Below are positions 1 through 11,325 of a stretch of 64,000 nt of DNA, one piece after another. A program made the translations under genes and the position numbers. Under the pieces are notes generated by a model that worked only from the letters and a program-made list of their open reading frames with translations, had not been told where the DNA came from and did not search any database. Position 1 is the first letter of the stretch. Each line of letters begins with the position of its first letter. The stretch is from Helianthus annuus (taxonomy: Eukaryota; Streptophyta; Magnoliopsida; Asterales; Asteraceae). The stretch spans positions 169,552,265 through 169,616,264 of the forward strand of contig NC_035437.2 of the NCBI RefSeq assembly GCF_002127325.2, in the 5' to 3' direction.

Positions 1-1444
1 AATTTATTAGCCATAAATTAACAATATTGATTTTTGGCTACAACCATATATTTAACACTTTTATAACCTCAAGTGTCTATCTACGGAAAAAAAAATTGTG
101 ACATAAACAACTAGTCAGAAAAAAATTATACTAAATTATAGAAAAGCATACTTTTTTAATCTTCATAATTCAGTTTTTAGATATGCACTAATTTATACTC
201 TACTATTTTCTTCGAATTAACATTTCCTGTCTTTAACTGAAACTGCCAATAAGAAATGTACTAAGACAATATTATATACCATAACAACCATTTATTTGGC
301 CGGCTGATTCTTTGTCTTGTAAAGCCTCAAAGGCATAAATTTGTGAAAATTGCATGTCGATTGAGATCGATCTAACCTTATCTTAACGTATTCATTTAAT
401 GTAATCTTGAAAATTTCTTACCTATTGGTATTTTGACCTATAGTTTGCATCCTTAATGCTTGTAAATTGAATGTTACTTAATAACTTTTTTTTATTTGAC
501 TTTACTCATTTTAACTTTCTTTTTCCTCTTCCAACATTGAATATTTGATAGAACTAAATCAACCAATAAACGGCAAAAAGCTACACCGTAACCCTTTTAA
601 ATAGCAAAACTGATTCTACTAAATGATAACAAGCTGGATTATGATACTAACTATAAGAGCCCGTCTCTAAATCAGGCGATCATGCACAATTATGAACTAA
701 CCTAACCCGTATATTGCGCTTAACAAAAATATCCGGATTATCGGGCAAATAGTTGAATTTGAAAATACAAATCAAGAATAAAAATAAAAAAGTTAATTCT
801 AAAATGTGTATCACTTCCCAACTTTTAAAAACCCAAATGGTGATCCTTGATTTGCATCATCAAGTTGTAATCATTGACACTGATATGATCCGGATTGTCA
901 ACTATGAAAAAAGTAATAATGCCGGCAAATAAATGTTTCAGATATTTTATCAGGTGGTTAGAGAAATAAATGTTACGTATATTTGTACACGTCTAAACTT
1001 AGAATCGTGACACTTTAAACCATGTGACCATTAATTGTCATTCGATGCACTTGTATTAAAATAAGGGGTTGTTAAGTCGTGAATGGTAGGTAAATATTAA
1101 AATATCATATATATTGGGAAAAAAAATCAAATTTGCAAGTGAAAGATAGTTTATACGATCATGTTAATATGTTAAAAATCAAATTTGCAAGTGGAAGATG
1201 GCTTATACGATCATGTTAATATGTTAAAAAGGGTTAACGGTCAAAATATTCTGTTCAATTATTATAGTTTTTTAATAATTTTTTAATCCTATAATACTCA
1301 ACATGTTAAAAAATTAAAATTCAAGTAATGAGATTCCCCGCCCACCACGATGGTGTTCGTTTGATACCGGTTTGATTCGTTATGATACTGCAACCAAAAG
1401 AGAATACGAAAATAAAGTTCTAATAAGTGCCACATTATAAACAA
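1..1444. other. AT-rich intergenic stretch without a recognisable gene
   Basis: I see no coding frame with recognisable protein content and no element boundary here. The only clear structure is a direct tandem duplication of about 52 bp at 1123-1174 and 1175-1226. Its units contain CAAATTTGCAAGTG and ACGATCATGTTAATATG and differ at a few bases. Confidence 0.6.
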
Positions 1445-1806
1445 GGGTTATTGGATTTTATCACCCCTAACTATTGACTATTGGCCGCTGCCACTCCCAA
1501 CTATCACTTTGACGCCCGCCACCCCCAACTTAACACTTAGTGTGTTCTGTCACCATATCGTTAACTGATCACTAACTTTTGATCATGTTACTATACATTT
1601 GGGGTGTTCTAAGATCCCTAAAACCTTCCTAAGATCACTATGACACCCCCAAAAGTATAGTAACAGGATCTAAAATTAGTGATCAGTTAACGATGTGGTG
1701 ACAGAACACATTAAGTGTTAAGTTGGGGGTGACGGACGTCAAAGTGATAGTTGGGGGTGGCAACGGCCAATAGTCAATAGTTTGGAGTGATAAAATCCAA
1801 TAATCC
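1445..1806. mobile_element. Foldback MITE, MULE-type, 362 bp
   Basis: The left half (GGGTTATTGGATTTTATCAC inward) is matched in inverted orientation by the right half (…GATAAAATCCAATAATCC), so almost the whole unit can fold into one hairpin. It is flanked by TATAAACAA (1436-1444) and TATAGACAA (1807-1815), a 9-bp target duplication with one mismatch. Nine base pairs is typical of Mutator-like elements. There is no coding capacity; it is presumably mobilised in trans. Confidence 0.8.
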
Positions 1807-1948
1807 TATAGACAATTAAAAGTAAATTTACTTAAATGATAAGGTTGGGGTGTGGTTTAAAGCCCCTAGGGGCCTTATAATGCCACGTCAGAACCACGTC
1901 AGCGCCATATCACATAGAGCATAGAGGGCTTTAAAACCCATCCCTTTA

Positions 1949-2278
1949 GAGCATTCACATTCAAAGAACTAAATTGTGAGTGTGGGGTTTTTAAAATATA
2001 AAGAGTATAAAAAATGGTTGTGAGTGGAGTAGAGAGAAAATGTTACTGTTCATCTGTATATTTGGGGGGACACTGTTCATCCACTATAATTTTTTAATAT
2101 ATATTGAAAGTGGTTGTGAGTGAAGGAGAGAGAAAAATGTAATGATAAAGGTATAAAAATATTATTTAATTGAAAAGGAGAGAGAAAAAGTATTTGTTTT
2201 TAGTGGAAATATATTGATATAGGAGTTGTTTTTTAGTGGAATGTATGTATAATTTTAGAGGGCTGGATGTGAATGCTC
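1949..2278. mobile_element. Nested MITE with GAGCATTCACATTC termini, 330 bp
   Basis: The left end GAGCATTCACATTC is matched by the right end GGATGTGAATGCTC in inverted orientation. The immediate flanks read TTTA on the left and TAAA on the right, compatible with a TA or TWA target duplication. It lies inside the 1843-3445 Harbinger-like element and so is the younger insertion. It is AT-rich and non-coding. Confidence 0.65.
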
Positions 2279-2550
2279 TAAAGACCATGGGGTATGGTGG
2301 GGCGGGGGTTGGGGGCATGAGTTGACACGTGGAATTCGAACCCCCCCACCGGTGAGTGACGTGTCCGTGGGGTATGGCGGGGCGTGGGTGAACCGCGTGG
2401 CTTGGCAGTTTATTAAAAAAAATACAAAAAATTAAAAAAATACACACAACATTAAAAAAAAAGCCTAAAAATTTATTAAATTCTTAAAAATTACATAATT
2501 CCTAAAAATTACAAAAAAAAACCTAAAAACGATTACAAAATAAAAAAAAC

Positions 2551-2886
2551 CTAGAGCGTTAGGTAAATTTCAAAAAGCGCGAGCTTGTCGAACGGCTTTC
2601 GCTCCTTGCCCCGAAACTCAATGTTCGCCACCGCATCCCGGTCCTTGTGGCTTAACTCACCGCTCGGAACGGCTTCGTAGTAGGCTTTGAAACGATTAAG
2701 CTTCAGCCGTAGCTCGCGCCATTTATGTTGGCACGCGTTTAAGTTGTGCCGGTCGTGTCCGACGTTATGTCGGTAGCTTGCAAAGGCTTCCGGCCAATAT
2801 CGCATTTCACCGGGTTGTCGCCCTTTCATTGCGTCAACGACGCTCGTGACGAGAGCTAGCTCTTCTTCGTGTGTCCAAGAGGCCAT
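2551..2886 (-). CDS. Myb/SANT-like DNA-binding protein fragment, Harbinger-associated
   Basis: This is a 111-residue frame starting MASWTHEEELALVTSVV. The tryptophans and spacing (WTHEEELAL, then WPEAF, then HKWRELRLKLNRF) resemble the trihelix/Myb-SANT fold of the DNA-binding ORF that accompanies PIF/Harbinger transposases and is common in Asteraceae assemblies. The frame is more GC-rich than its surroundings. It is shorter than the typical protein, which carries a C-terminal coiled region, so it is probably truncated or one exon of a degraded gene. Its position inside an element with a TAA duplication supports a transposon role, with the protein binding terminal repeats, rather than a host regulator. 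The function is inferred from the family. Confidence 0.6.
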   Translation of the reverse strand: MASWTHEEELALVTSVVDAMKGRQPGEMRYWPEAFASYRHNVGHDRHNLNACQHKWRELRLKLNRFKAYYEAVPSGELSHKDRDAVANIEFRGKERKPFDKLALFEIYLTL

Positions 2887-3445
2887 CGATCAAGTGGGTT
2901 GGGGTAGCGGGTTCGATCAAGTGGGTTTTGGTTGGGGTAGCGTTGGACAGCCAACAAGATTGTTTGGGTTGAGGTAGCCGGTGGGGTTGGGGTTATATTT
3001 ATAGTGATGTTGACTGTTGGGTTGGGATGACCGCTTGGCTTGGCCAAACGATTAGATTTTGAATTTTAAATGCCCCGCTATGACATGACCAACAAGCGAA
3101 TAGGAGCCGGCCACATCGGATCGCTAGCCCGCCCCACGCCCGGCTTTAAACGCCCGCCTCTTGGGCCACGCCCCAACCCAAGCCCACCCGGGGTGGTGGC
3201 TTGGGCGTTTTCAGCCAACCCACGCCCCAACCCAAGCCCCATACCCCACAGTCTTAACTTGCATGCAATGGTTTAAACATCCTATTAAGTAAAATTAAAA
3301 AAAAGGATTTGATTGGTTGAAAAGAATTGGCCCCACAGTGTGCTGGCGGGCCATCAATGACGCCCCCTCTTTGGCGGGCAGAGGGTGGGTGTGAGGCGCT
3401 AACGAAGGTGATGTGGCCAGAGACGGTATATCACACCCCCTACCC

Positions 3446-4132
3446 TAAGAGTAGAAAGATAAGCCCGGTTATTATAAATGATTAGGAAAAATTACTTAAA
3501 TATTAAGAGGATAGAAAAGTTTACATTTGAATTTAGTATAAGTTCATTGTAATAAATAACTAAAATGAGTTTATTCAATAAATAAAAAATTATAAAAAAA
3601 ATCAAGTTAAATAATAACATTATTTTAGTCAAACAATAAAAGGAAAAGAAATTTTAAAAATTAGTAATTGTTAAAAAGCTAAATTTGAGTTAAACATCAA
3701 AAGAAAAAAAGAAAACTAGCAATTGGTTCAAACCGGTGCCGATTTGAATGCAGGCGCCACTCGAGAGCAAAACTTAGAAAGGAGAAGGCGAGATCACCAG
3801 AGCAGTCATTTTTTTTATTAATTTTCTCTATTTTCCGATTATATAAAAAACGCAAATAAAAGTGGTCTAATGGAATGGTATTTGCCTTCAGTATGTAAAA
3901 AAACTGATGTTAAAAAAGATTCATAAAAAATACGCACAATTAAAAAATTAAAGAATATATCTTCATGGATCACCTCTTTACTTTCAAACAATCAAACAAT
4001 ATCAGCCATTAGGATTGTTCATTCTTTTCACTATTATATCAGGTTTAAAACAATAAAATTACAACTTCTAAGTTCTCACAAATAAACAGTCTTATAAAAA
4101 TAGGGTCCTAATATTAATACATGCTAAAATTT
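3446..4132. other. AT-rich interval, no feature recognised
   Basis: This non-coding AT-rich stretch lies between the Harbinger-like element and the first palindrome cluster. I see no splice-linked coding frame and no terminal repeats. Confidence 0.5.
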
Positions 4133-4353
4133 TATTTACACATAGTGTATACGGGCCGTATACAGTTATACGGCCCGTATATAATAAAATAAAACTAATA
4201 AAGTCTGTGCCTTCAGACTTTGTCAGTTTTTTTTCATTCCATACGGCCGTATAACTGTATACGGCCCGTATACACTATGTGTAAGTAATTTGTCTGGTCG
4301 TATACAATGAAACGAATAATGTATACGGGCCGTATAACTGTATACGGCCCGAA
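4133..4353. repeat. Palindrome cluster 1 (TATACGGGCCGTATA family)
   Basis: A segment at 4135-4182 containing GTATACGGGCCGTATAC and TTATACGGCCCGTATA is repeated in inverted orientation at 4240-4288. Together they form a large hairpin with a loop of about 57 nt. A further copy lies at 4318-4352. Each 15-mer is itself a palindrome, so the structure is palindromic at two scales. Confidence 0.85.
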
Positions 4354-5119
4354 TGAAAAGAAATTAGATTTTACCCAAAGTATTTAATGGATTTAAGATG
4401 TCAATCACACGATACATTTTACAGTCGTTAGGTGGTCAAAGCTTTCTAAAAGTAGAAAAAAAATAAAACTTTAACAAGTAACAAAGACTGAAAAACAAAA
4501 AAAAAAACGTGTCGTATGACTGTAATAAAAAGGAAGGGTGAGGCATTTGATGAGAGTTGTAAGGAGAAGCGTTTTAATCACTTGTTTTCAACGGGGATGT
4601 AATGCAATGATTACACAGGGTGATATGAACCCAAACCAACTGCTTTGTCTTGAGTCGTCGGGAAAACTTTTCCTCAGGGGAGGGTGAGTAGTATGAGTCT
4701 GAGTCCATTTATGGTTCGTGAATGTTTCAAGGTCTTAAGTGATGGACAATTGGTTAAAAGATGTAGAAGATTTTGTTGGTTTGTTTCCAAGTAGGGTTTA
4801 GAATGTTTGAAGTATTCTTGGTTCAATACCAACTCTTCTGAAAGATAAGAATACAACGTTCATGTATCACAAGGAATGACTGATCTAAGGCAGAGAACCT
4901 GATTTAGATACACAAATTCATCACCGGTTTCTACAGCACAAACACATACACAGTTTGTTGGAAGAACCTTACACGTCTTCTGCTAGTTACTCTTTTCTTC
5001 GATTTCAACAAATCTTTCAAGGTCTTAAGTGATGGACAATTGGTTAAAAGATGTAGAAGAGTTTGTCTAGAGATCTTTACGTACAAATTTGCATCATCCT
5101 TACAGTTACAAATGAAGTA

Positions 5120-5305
5120 TTAAAAGATGTTAGTTTCTTGACAATATGGTTTATCGACAAATGAAGTATTATCTGTCATTTCTGCCTCTTCGGTTGGTAA
5201 AAGACATAGGATGGTTTCTAATACAGGCTCTTTTAGAGAAGCGTTGGGATTCAAGGGTTTATGAGTAAAAGATGTTAGTTTCTTGACAATATGGTTTCTC
5301 GACAA
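5120..5305 (-). pseudogene. F-box core fragment
   Basis: The minus-strand frame contains the segment EPVLETILCLLPTEEA, which matches the hydrophobic core of plant F-box domains of the FBD/LRR class (consensus near EPILETILCLLP.EEAARTS). Residues after it are unrelated to an F-box, so the domain has been cut and joined to another block. Near-identical DNA copies of the same block occur around 5335-5380 and 5770-5815. In a functional protein this domain would bind SKP1 in an SCF ubiquitin ligase; this copy cannot. Confidence 0.6.
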
Positions 5306-6383
5306 ATGAAGTATTATCTGTCCTTGCTGCCTCTTCGGTTGGTAAAAGACATAGGATGGTTTCTAATACAGGCTCTTTGTCAGTTGTGGTTGATTTATAG
5401 AACGATCCTTGACTTGAATTTGTGGATTTCGGTTGGATCAGAAAAACTTAAAAAGAGAATCAACTAAAAAAATACAATTGATTACTCGGTCGAATAACCG
5501 GTGCGTTAAAGTTGAGCTTCCTGATGCAACTTTCACAGTGGTACCAATGTCCTACTACTACAATCCTTCCAACGCCTGATTCCAATACAACCCTCGATGT
5601 TGATGAGTGAAAGAGTTAACATTCTGATTCAGATTCAGGAAGCAAATGTTGATGAGTGAAACAGTTAACATTCTGATTCAGATTCAGGAAGCAGATGTTT
5701 ATGAGTGAAAGAGTTAACATTCTGACAATATGGTTTCTCGACAAATTAAGTATTATCTGTCCTTGCTGCCTCTTCGGTTGGTAAAAGGCATAGGATGGTT
5801 TCTAATACAGGCTCTTTTAGCGAAGCGTTGGGATTCAAGGGTTTATGAGTAAAAGATGGTAGTTTATTGACAGTATGGTTTCACGACAAATGAAGTATTA
5901 TCTGTCCTTGCTGCCTCTTCGGTTGCTTTATTCTCTTTAATCTATTAGAACGATCCTTGTTTTGTCACGTACATGCGTTTAGTTCCCAACATCATCTGTT
6001 CATCATTGTTTTTGAAGATGAAGATGAAGAAACGAGGGTTTATTCTCATTAATCTATTAAAACGATCCTTGACTTGAATTTGTGGATTTCGGTTGGATCA
6101 GAAAAACTTAACAAGAGAATCAACTAAAAAAATACAATTGATTACTCGGTCGAATAACCGGTCCGTTAAAGTTGAGTTTCCCTGGTGCAACTTTCACAGT
6201 GGTACCAATGTCCTACTACTACAATCCTTCCAACGCCTGATTCCGATACAACCCTCGATGTTGAAACCGGTTTTACCTCATGAAAAGGAAAGAGTTAACA
6301 TTCTGATTCAGATTCAGGAAGTAGATGTTTATTAATGTTTGAGAAACTAACAAGGTAAACCTGAATTTTCAAAATTTTTTACT

Positions 6384-6530
6384 ATGCGTATACGGGTCGT
6401 ATACCGTTTATACGGTCGTATACGACTGGTAAAAAATATTTTTACCGATCGTATACTATGTATACGACGATTGTATACGGGTCGTATATTGTTATACGGC
6501 CCGTATACTATAGGTAAAAAATGGTAAAAA
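6384..6530. repeat. Palindrome cluster 2
   Basis: This cluster contains GTATACGGGTCGTATAC, TATACGGTCGTATAC, ACCGATCGTATAC and TTATACGGCCCGTATAC, interspersed with GGTAAAAAAT/ATTTTTACC inverted pairs. It is the same layout as the 7.9 kb cluster with point differences, so the two share an origin. Confidence 0.8.
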
Positions 6531-7286
6531 TCGGTTTATTCTCTTTAATCTATTAGAACGATCATTGTCTTGAGAACCTGATTCTGATTTAAACAATGGA
6601 ATTTGTGGATCAACAGAAATAACTGAAAATAACTCGCCATTCTCTTGCATCTGTATACGTTGATTGTGGATTTAAGTTGCAAGAACCCGACACGTCTTCT
6701 GTGATGATTCGAAACATTCCGAATCACTAGCAGAAGAACCCGACACGTCTTCTGTGATGATTCCAAACATTCCTAATCATGCCGTTTTTTCTCTTCCGGT
6801 TACCAGGCCTATCATCTCCGTCTACGTTTAGTTTCAGCTACTGGAGTGAAATATTTGTTGGAATTTGTGGATCAACTTCTGCTAGTTACTTGATCAACGG
6901 ACTGATCGGTAACGTTACTCATACCACTAGCAGAAGAACCCGACACGTCTTCTGTGATGATTCCAAACATTCCGAATCACTGCCGTTTTTTCTCTTCCGG
7001 TTACCAGAAGAACCCGACACGTCTTTTGTGATGAGTGAAAGAGCTATCATCTCCGTCTACGTTTGGTTTCAGCTACTGAAGTGAAATATTTATTGGAATT
7101 TGTGGATCAACTGAAATAACTGAATACAACCGGTCAAATCACACACTATATAAAGTGTAAAGTTATCGTGTGTTGTAGCTTGTAATAGATTAACTAGACC
7201 CCTCAAGTTGTCATTCATAACAACTAAGCGTCTGGAGAAGAGTATGTTGATATAGGAGAGTTGATGCAATTTTACAAGCATTTTAC

Positions 7287-7416
7287 AAGTTCATCACCGG
7301 TTTCTACAACACAAGTTCATCACCGGTTTCTACAGCACAAGTTCATCACCGGTTTCTACAGCACAAGTTCATCACCAGTTTCTACAGCACAAGTTCATCA
7401 CCGGTTTCTACAGCAC
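7287..7416. repeat. 26-bp tandem repeat, five copies
   Basis: The unit contains AAGTTCATCACCGGTTTCTA followed by CAGCAC and is repeated five times with one or two substitutions per copy. A single copy of the same unit occurs near 4918 and again near 8189, so this array grew by slippage or unequal exchange from one of the shuffled blocks. Confidence 0.9.
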
Positions 7417-7916
7417 ATGCACATGGAAAAACAAGGACCATTCACCTCTTTCAACCTACCAAAACACCAAAATCCGTACCGGTGATTGTTTATCCATACT
7501 ATTCTTCATAGCCATATTCCCACTCACAAGTTGTTGATACTGAGCTTCCTAATGGATATCGTTCGTAAGAAACTTTCCGTGCACTGAACCTTCAGTTGTG
7601 TACTCTTCAATCTTCTTGAGTATTTTTCTAACTTTATGCTTGCATCCACCACAGTGAATATTAACTTTGAGTGAAAGAGTTTGGAAACTGGACGGTAAAA
7701 ACGAAGTAACTGTTGGAATTTGTGGATTTCGGTTGGTTCAGAAACTTAACAAGAGAAGCAACTAAAAAAATACAATTGATTTCTCTTCATGTTACGGAGA
7801 ATGTTCTAGAAATTGAAGGAAAAGGAAAAGATTTGTTGAAATCAAATTCAACAGAGATAACTTAATACAATCGGTCAAATCACACACTATATAAAGATTA
7901 CAGAGGTTTTTACCAT

Positions 7917-8055
7917 ATGTATACGGGCCATATACGGTTTATACAGCCGTATACTCTCGGTAAAATTTTTTTTTTACCGATCGTATACAATGTATACGAA
8001 CGATGTATACGGTCGTATATTGTTATACGGCCCGTATACTATGGGTAAAAAATGG
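7917..8055. repeat. Palindrome cluster 3
   Basis: This is a diverged copy of the 6.4 kb cluster: GTATACGGGCCATATAC, GCCGTATAC, ACCGATCGTATAC and TTATACGGCCCGTATAC separated by poly-T and GGTAAAAAATGG. Some half-palindromes have lost symmetry through point changes. Confidence 0.8.
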
Positions 8056-8319
8056 TAAAAATTAGTTTATTCTCTTTAATCTATTAGAACGATCCTTGTT
8101 TTGAGAACCTGATTCTGAAAGACAAGAATACAACGTTCATGTATCACAAGGAATGACCGATCTAAGGCAGAGAACCTGATTTAGATACACAAATTCATCA
8201 CCGGTTTCTACAGCACATACGCAATGAAGTATTAAAAGATGTTAGTTTCTTGACAGTATGATTTCTCGACAAATGAAGTATTATCTGACATCATATGTTC
8301 ATCATTGTGTGAGATTAGC

Positions 8320-8460
8320 CAAACGAGGATGAAAGATACTCAAACCATTTGATCCCGTTGTTGCAAACTCCTTTAATGTGAGATTCTTCAAGTTTGCACA
8401 TTTTGAGAAAATACCAATGTGTTTGTCAGCTTCGTCAACACACAAAGTGACATAATGACG
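8320..8460 (-). pseudogene. LRR segment of an F-box/FBD-type protein
   Basis: Read on the minus strand, this block encodes a leucine-rich stretch including SKCANLKNLTLKEF followed by SNGLSIFHPRLANL. That pattern is characteristic of the LRR part of plant F-box/FBD proteins. It is not joined to the F-box fragment at 5.2 kb in one reading frame. It is the clearest evidence that the scrambled region descends from such a gene. Confidence 0.6.
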
Positions 8461-8515
8461 TGGAAAAACAAGGACCACATGTCGATTGTTGAAAGTTTGA
8501 ACTGATTATTTGTTA

Positions 8516-8968
8516 TCAGGTGAGTTCCAAGCATTTTATCGTGTGTTGTAATTTTAATGAAGCAATGAAGATTGAATATGCACTAGGGTGAGGGTTTTGC
8601 ATTGATTCCTGCGCTCCAATCATCTGCTTCCTGAATTGAATCTGAATCTGAATCTGAAAGTTAACTAGACCCCTCAAGTTGTCATTCGTAACAACTAAGC
8701 ATCTGGAGAAGAGTATGTTGATATAGGAGAGTTGAACCCGACACGTCTTCTGTGATGATTCGAAACATTCCGAATATCTAGCAGAACCCGATCCACTTAC
8801 ATTCGAATAACGCTGAGAATCCACAACGCTTATGGCCAGATTCTTTCCTTCAATCTTGGCAAAATCAATGTCTGCTTGTTTTATTATCACGAAATTACTG
8901 AACAACCGAGATAGACACAATAACAACGGTCTATTTGCTTCGTCCACTAGAACTATTTGTGTATGCAT
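8516..8968 (-). pseudogene. 150-residue frame, chimeric, F-box-related block
   Basis: The longest frame in the scrambled region starts MHTQIVLVDEANRPLLLC and continues with LFSNFVIIKQADIDFAKIEG. It then crosses two blocks that also occur elsewhere in the region, so its C-terminal half is a chance read-through of shuffled DNA. The N-terminal third may come from the spacer of the F-box/LRR parent. I do not think it is a functional protein. Confidence 0.4.
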
Positions 8969-9782
8969 TCTTTTGGTAGTTAAAAGCGCTAATTAGAAAA
9001 AAATCTGTAAAATTAATCATATCGATTGCTATAACAGGATGGATGTGACACACAGATAGATAAGCTGTCACAGTTGTCAAGACTGTTTGTCGGGTTTCCA
9101 ATGGTCACACAGGGTGATAAACAACGCTGATACGAACATATGTGTTTCGAAATAGGCTTTGTTCTTGGTTTAATTAAGTTACACGTAACATCTACTTATA
9201 TTCAGATTTAAACAATGCCGGCCTCAACTGAGATAACGTACATCCATCAAGCTCAAAAAGAAAACTTGTGTTTCCCATAGTCACAAAAGATTGCGGTTTG
9301 TATTTCGCATAGCCACCGTTTCCGTAGTAAAAAACGGTTGCGGTTTGTATTTCGCATAGCCACCGTTTCCGTGGTAAAAAACGGTTGGGTTTGCACATTC
9401 AATCTTCAATACTTCATTAAAATACCACTAGTAGAAGAACCCGACACGTCTTCATGTTACGGAGAATGTTCTAGAAATTGAAGGAAAAGGAAAAGATTTG
9501 TTGAAATCGAATTTGACAACTATGACAGCTTATTAAAGGTAGCAATCACCTCCGATCATTTCTTGGTCAAATCACACACTATAAAGTTTAAAGTTATCGT
9601 GTGTTGTAGTTTGGAAAGATGACCGAACAGAGATCTGAATAACAAACTGTGGAGAACTTGTTTGTGTCGGGTTCTTCTGCTAGTTACTTGATCAACGGAC
9701 TGATCGTTAACGTTACTCTACTTGTGCTCCGATTTAAGCGGCGTGTTCCGATCAACGTTGTTTAAAGGTGATGAAGAGTTTA

Positions 9783-9875
9783 GAAACCCTAGAATGATGG
9801 TGCTTTTACGGGAAAAAACGTGATAATTGAAACCCTAGAATGATGGTGCTTTTACGGGAAAAAAACGTGATAATT
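9783..9875. repeat. 46-bp tandem duplication
   Basis: A unit starting GAAACCCTAGAATGATGGTG is present twice in direct tandem, differing by one A in a homopolymer. Confidence 0.85.
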
Positions 9876-9889
9876 GAAAAACATCAATC

Positions 9890-10125
9890 TATACGTCCCG
9901 TATACAGTTATACGGCCCGTATACATTTGGTAAACATCAAAAACCTCAGAAATAAATCCATTGAGCCGTATACTTTTTATAAATCGTATACACTTGTATA
10001 CGGCTCGTATAACTATATACGGGCCGTATATAATAAAACAAAAAAAAACATTCTCTGCGCATTTTCCTTTTCAAAAACATTCTATACGGGCCGTATATTT
10101 TGTATACGGCTCGTATACACTAGGG
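9890..10125. repeat. Palindrome cluster 4
   Basis: Three sub-clusters (9895-9932, 9966-10030 and 10083-10122) carry GTATACAGTTATACGGCCC, GTATACGGCTCGTATA and TATACGGGCCGTATA. This is the right-hand limit of the palindrome family in the window. Confidence 0.8.
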
Positions 10126-10199
10126 ATGTGAAAATAAGATCTAGGGGGTGTGGGAATAAGGGGGCCCTAAAAATATTAAGTACCTAAAAAAGGGTTTAC

Positions 10200-11000
10200 A
10201 TTAAGTGGGTGCTTGGTGCTGCATTTTCAAAATAAATTATGCGTTTTCAAAATAAATTTTGCGTTTTTAAAACTGCGTTTAGAAAAAGCATGTAGGTACA
10301 TGCTTCTCAAAAACTGCGTTTTGAATACAGATAATCACTTTTTCATCTAAACACTTTTTAAATTATTTATGTTTTACAAACGCAATAATCAAATAATCAC
10401 TTCATAACGTAATCTCAAACATCCTCTAAGATCGTGGAACTATACGAAGTATTGACTTTATAAGAAGTATTGACTTTTCAGTTTTACCTCATTACATTAT
10501 AATGTTTAAAAAATAATAATTAATAACATGTTGCATTAGATCAGTTTTACATCATTACATTATAATGTTTAAAAAATAATAATTAATAACATGTTGCATA
10601 ATATATATTTTCAGTGATGATATTGTAAAACATTATAACTATTTTAATTCAAGCTCTTTTATTAACTCCATTAAAAATTATTTATTTACTTTTTTTATTT
10701 TAAGAGGTTAAAATGTTAATAAAATTACGTTATTATAGTTATTTTCTGTTTGTTAAAACAATTTGGTTTTGTGTAATTTAATAGTATTTAGTTTTACATT
10801 TTTTTAATTAAAACAATTTGTTTTTGTGTAATTTAATAGTATTTAGTTTCACATCTTACATATTTTTTTAATGACAAAGATTGTTCTACTATTCACCAAC
10901 ATTCTAAAATTTTCCTTGCTCAGTATTGAACTTGTACCTCTCCAAATGTGCTACCCCAACATTGGCTTATATATAACTGGCAAAATAAAAGCACAAAAGT
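10200..11000. other. AT-rich interval with tandem duplications
   Basis: No gene is seen. A 63-bp direct duplication lies at 10478-10540 and 10541-10603 (units contain TTACATTATAATGTTT). A second, imperfect duplication lies near 10750-10850 around TTGTGTAATTTAATAGTATT. Confidence 0.6.
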
Positions 11001-11325
11001 ATACGGAGTGGGAGGACATGAAGAGTAGGCATTAAACCCCACGTGACAGTCACATCAGTAAGGGGGCGTGGTAAAAAAAAACAAGGGGTGACAGGGGTGT
11101 GAAAGTGACGTTTTTATAAAAAAAAGATAAAAATAAAAAATAAACAAGAACCAATAAAAACCAACCAATGAAGCCGGCACCTCACACTTCACAATCCCTC
11201 CACGCGGGTGAAAACTAACCCGCCCCCTCCCCCATGCCGCCCTCCACGCCAGCCTTGGGCCGGTGTGCCGGACATGGAGAGGTTTCCACGCCTCTAAACC
11301 ATGCCCACTCCGTGTGGTCTAATAA
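11001..11325. mobile_element. Possible Harbinger-type MITE
   Basis: ACGGAGTGGG near 11001 and its inverted partner CCCACTCCGT near 11306 could be subterminal inverted repeats. The interior has the GC-rich GGGTGAC/CCCCATGCC style of other Harbinger MITEs in the window. No clean target duplication could be set, so the boundaries are approximate. Confidence 0.35.

Larger units (their letters stand above)
1843..3445. mobile_element. PIF/Harbinger-like DNA element, about 1.6 kb
   Basis: The left end GGTTGGGGTGTGGTTT and the inverted right end GGGTAGGGGGTGTGAT form imperfect terminal inverted repeats. They are flanked by TAA at 1840-1842 and 3446-3448, the 3-bp target duplication typical of PIF/Harbinger elements. 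The interior holds a nested MITE, a Myb/SANT-like ORF on the minus strand and G-rich short repeats around 2893-3040. No transposase frame is visible, so the copy looks non-autonomous. Confidence 0.7.
4560..9880 (-). pseudogene. Scrambled F-box/LRR (FBD-type) gene fragments
   Basis: This region consists of blocks of roughly 30-150 bp that recur in different orders. One block, about GGTAAAAGACATAGGATGG and neighbours, lies near 5193, 5338 and 5775. Another, starting near 5400, recurs near 6061. A third, TTCTGTGATGATTC and neighbours, lies near 6698, 6738, 6952 and 8749. A fourth is near 7787 and 9451. On the minus strand several blocks encode recognisable F-box/LRR pieces: an F-box core (EPVLETILCLLPTEEA), a repeat-like LLTNCPSLKTL (4674-4856) and an LRR segment (8320-8450). 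No continuous gene can be assembled. I infer repeated local rearrangement of an F-box/FBD gene. Confidence 0.65.

Noticed and set aside
3070..3276. Proline-rich plus-strand frame of 68 residues
   Set aside because: The GC-rich sequence is a Harbinger-element interior with CCCAACCCAAGCCC repeats; low complexity accounts for the frame.
7287..7416. Regular 26-bp repeats that could suggest a CRISPR-like array
   Set aside because: There are no unique spacers: units are head-to-tail with nothing between them, in a plant nuclear context.
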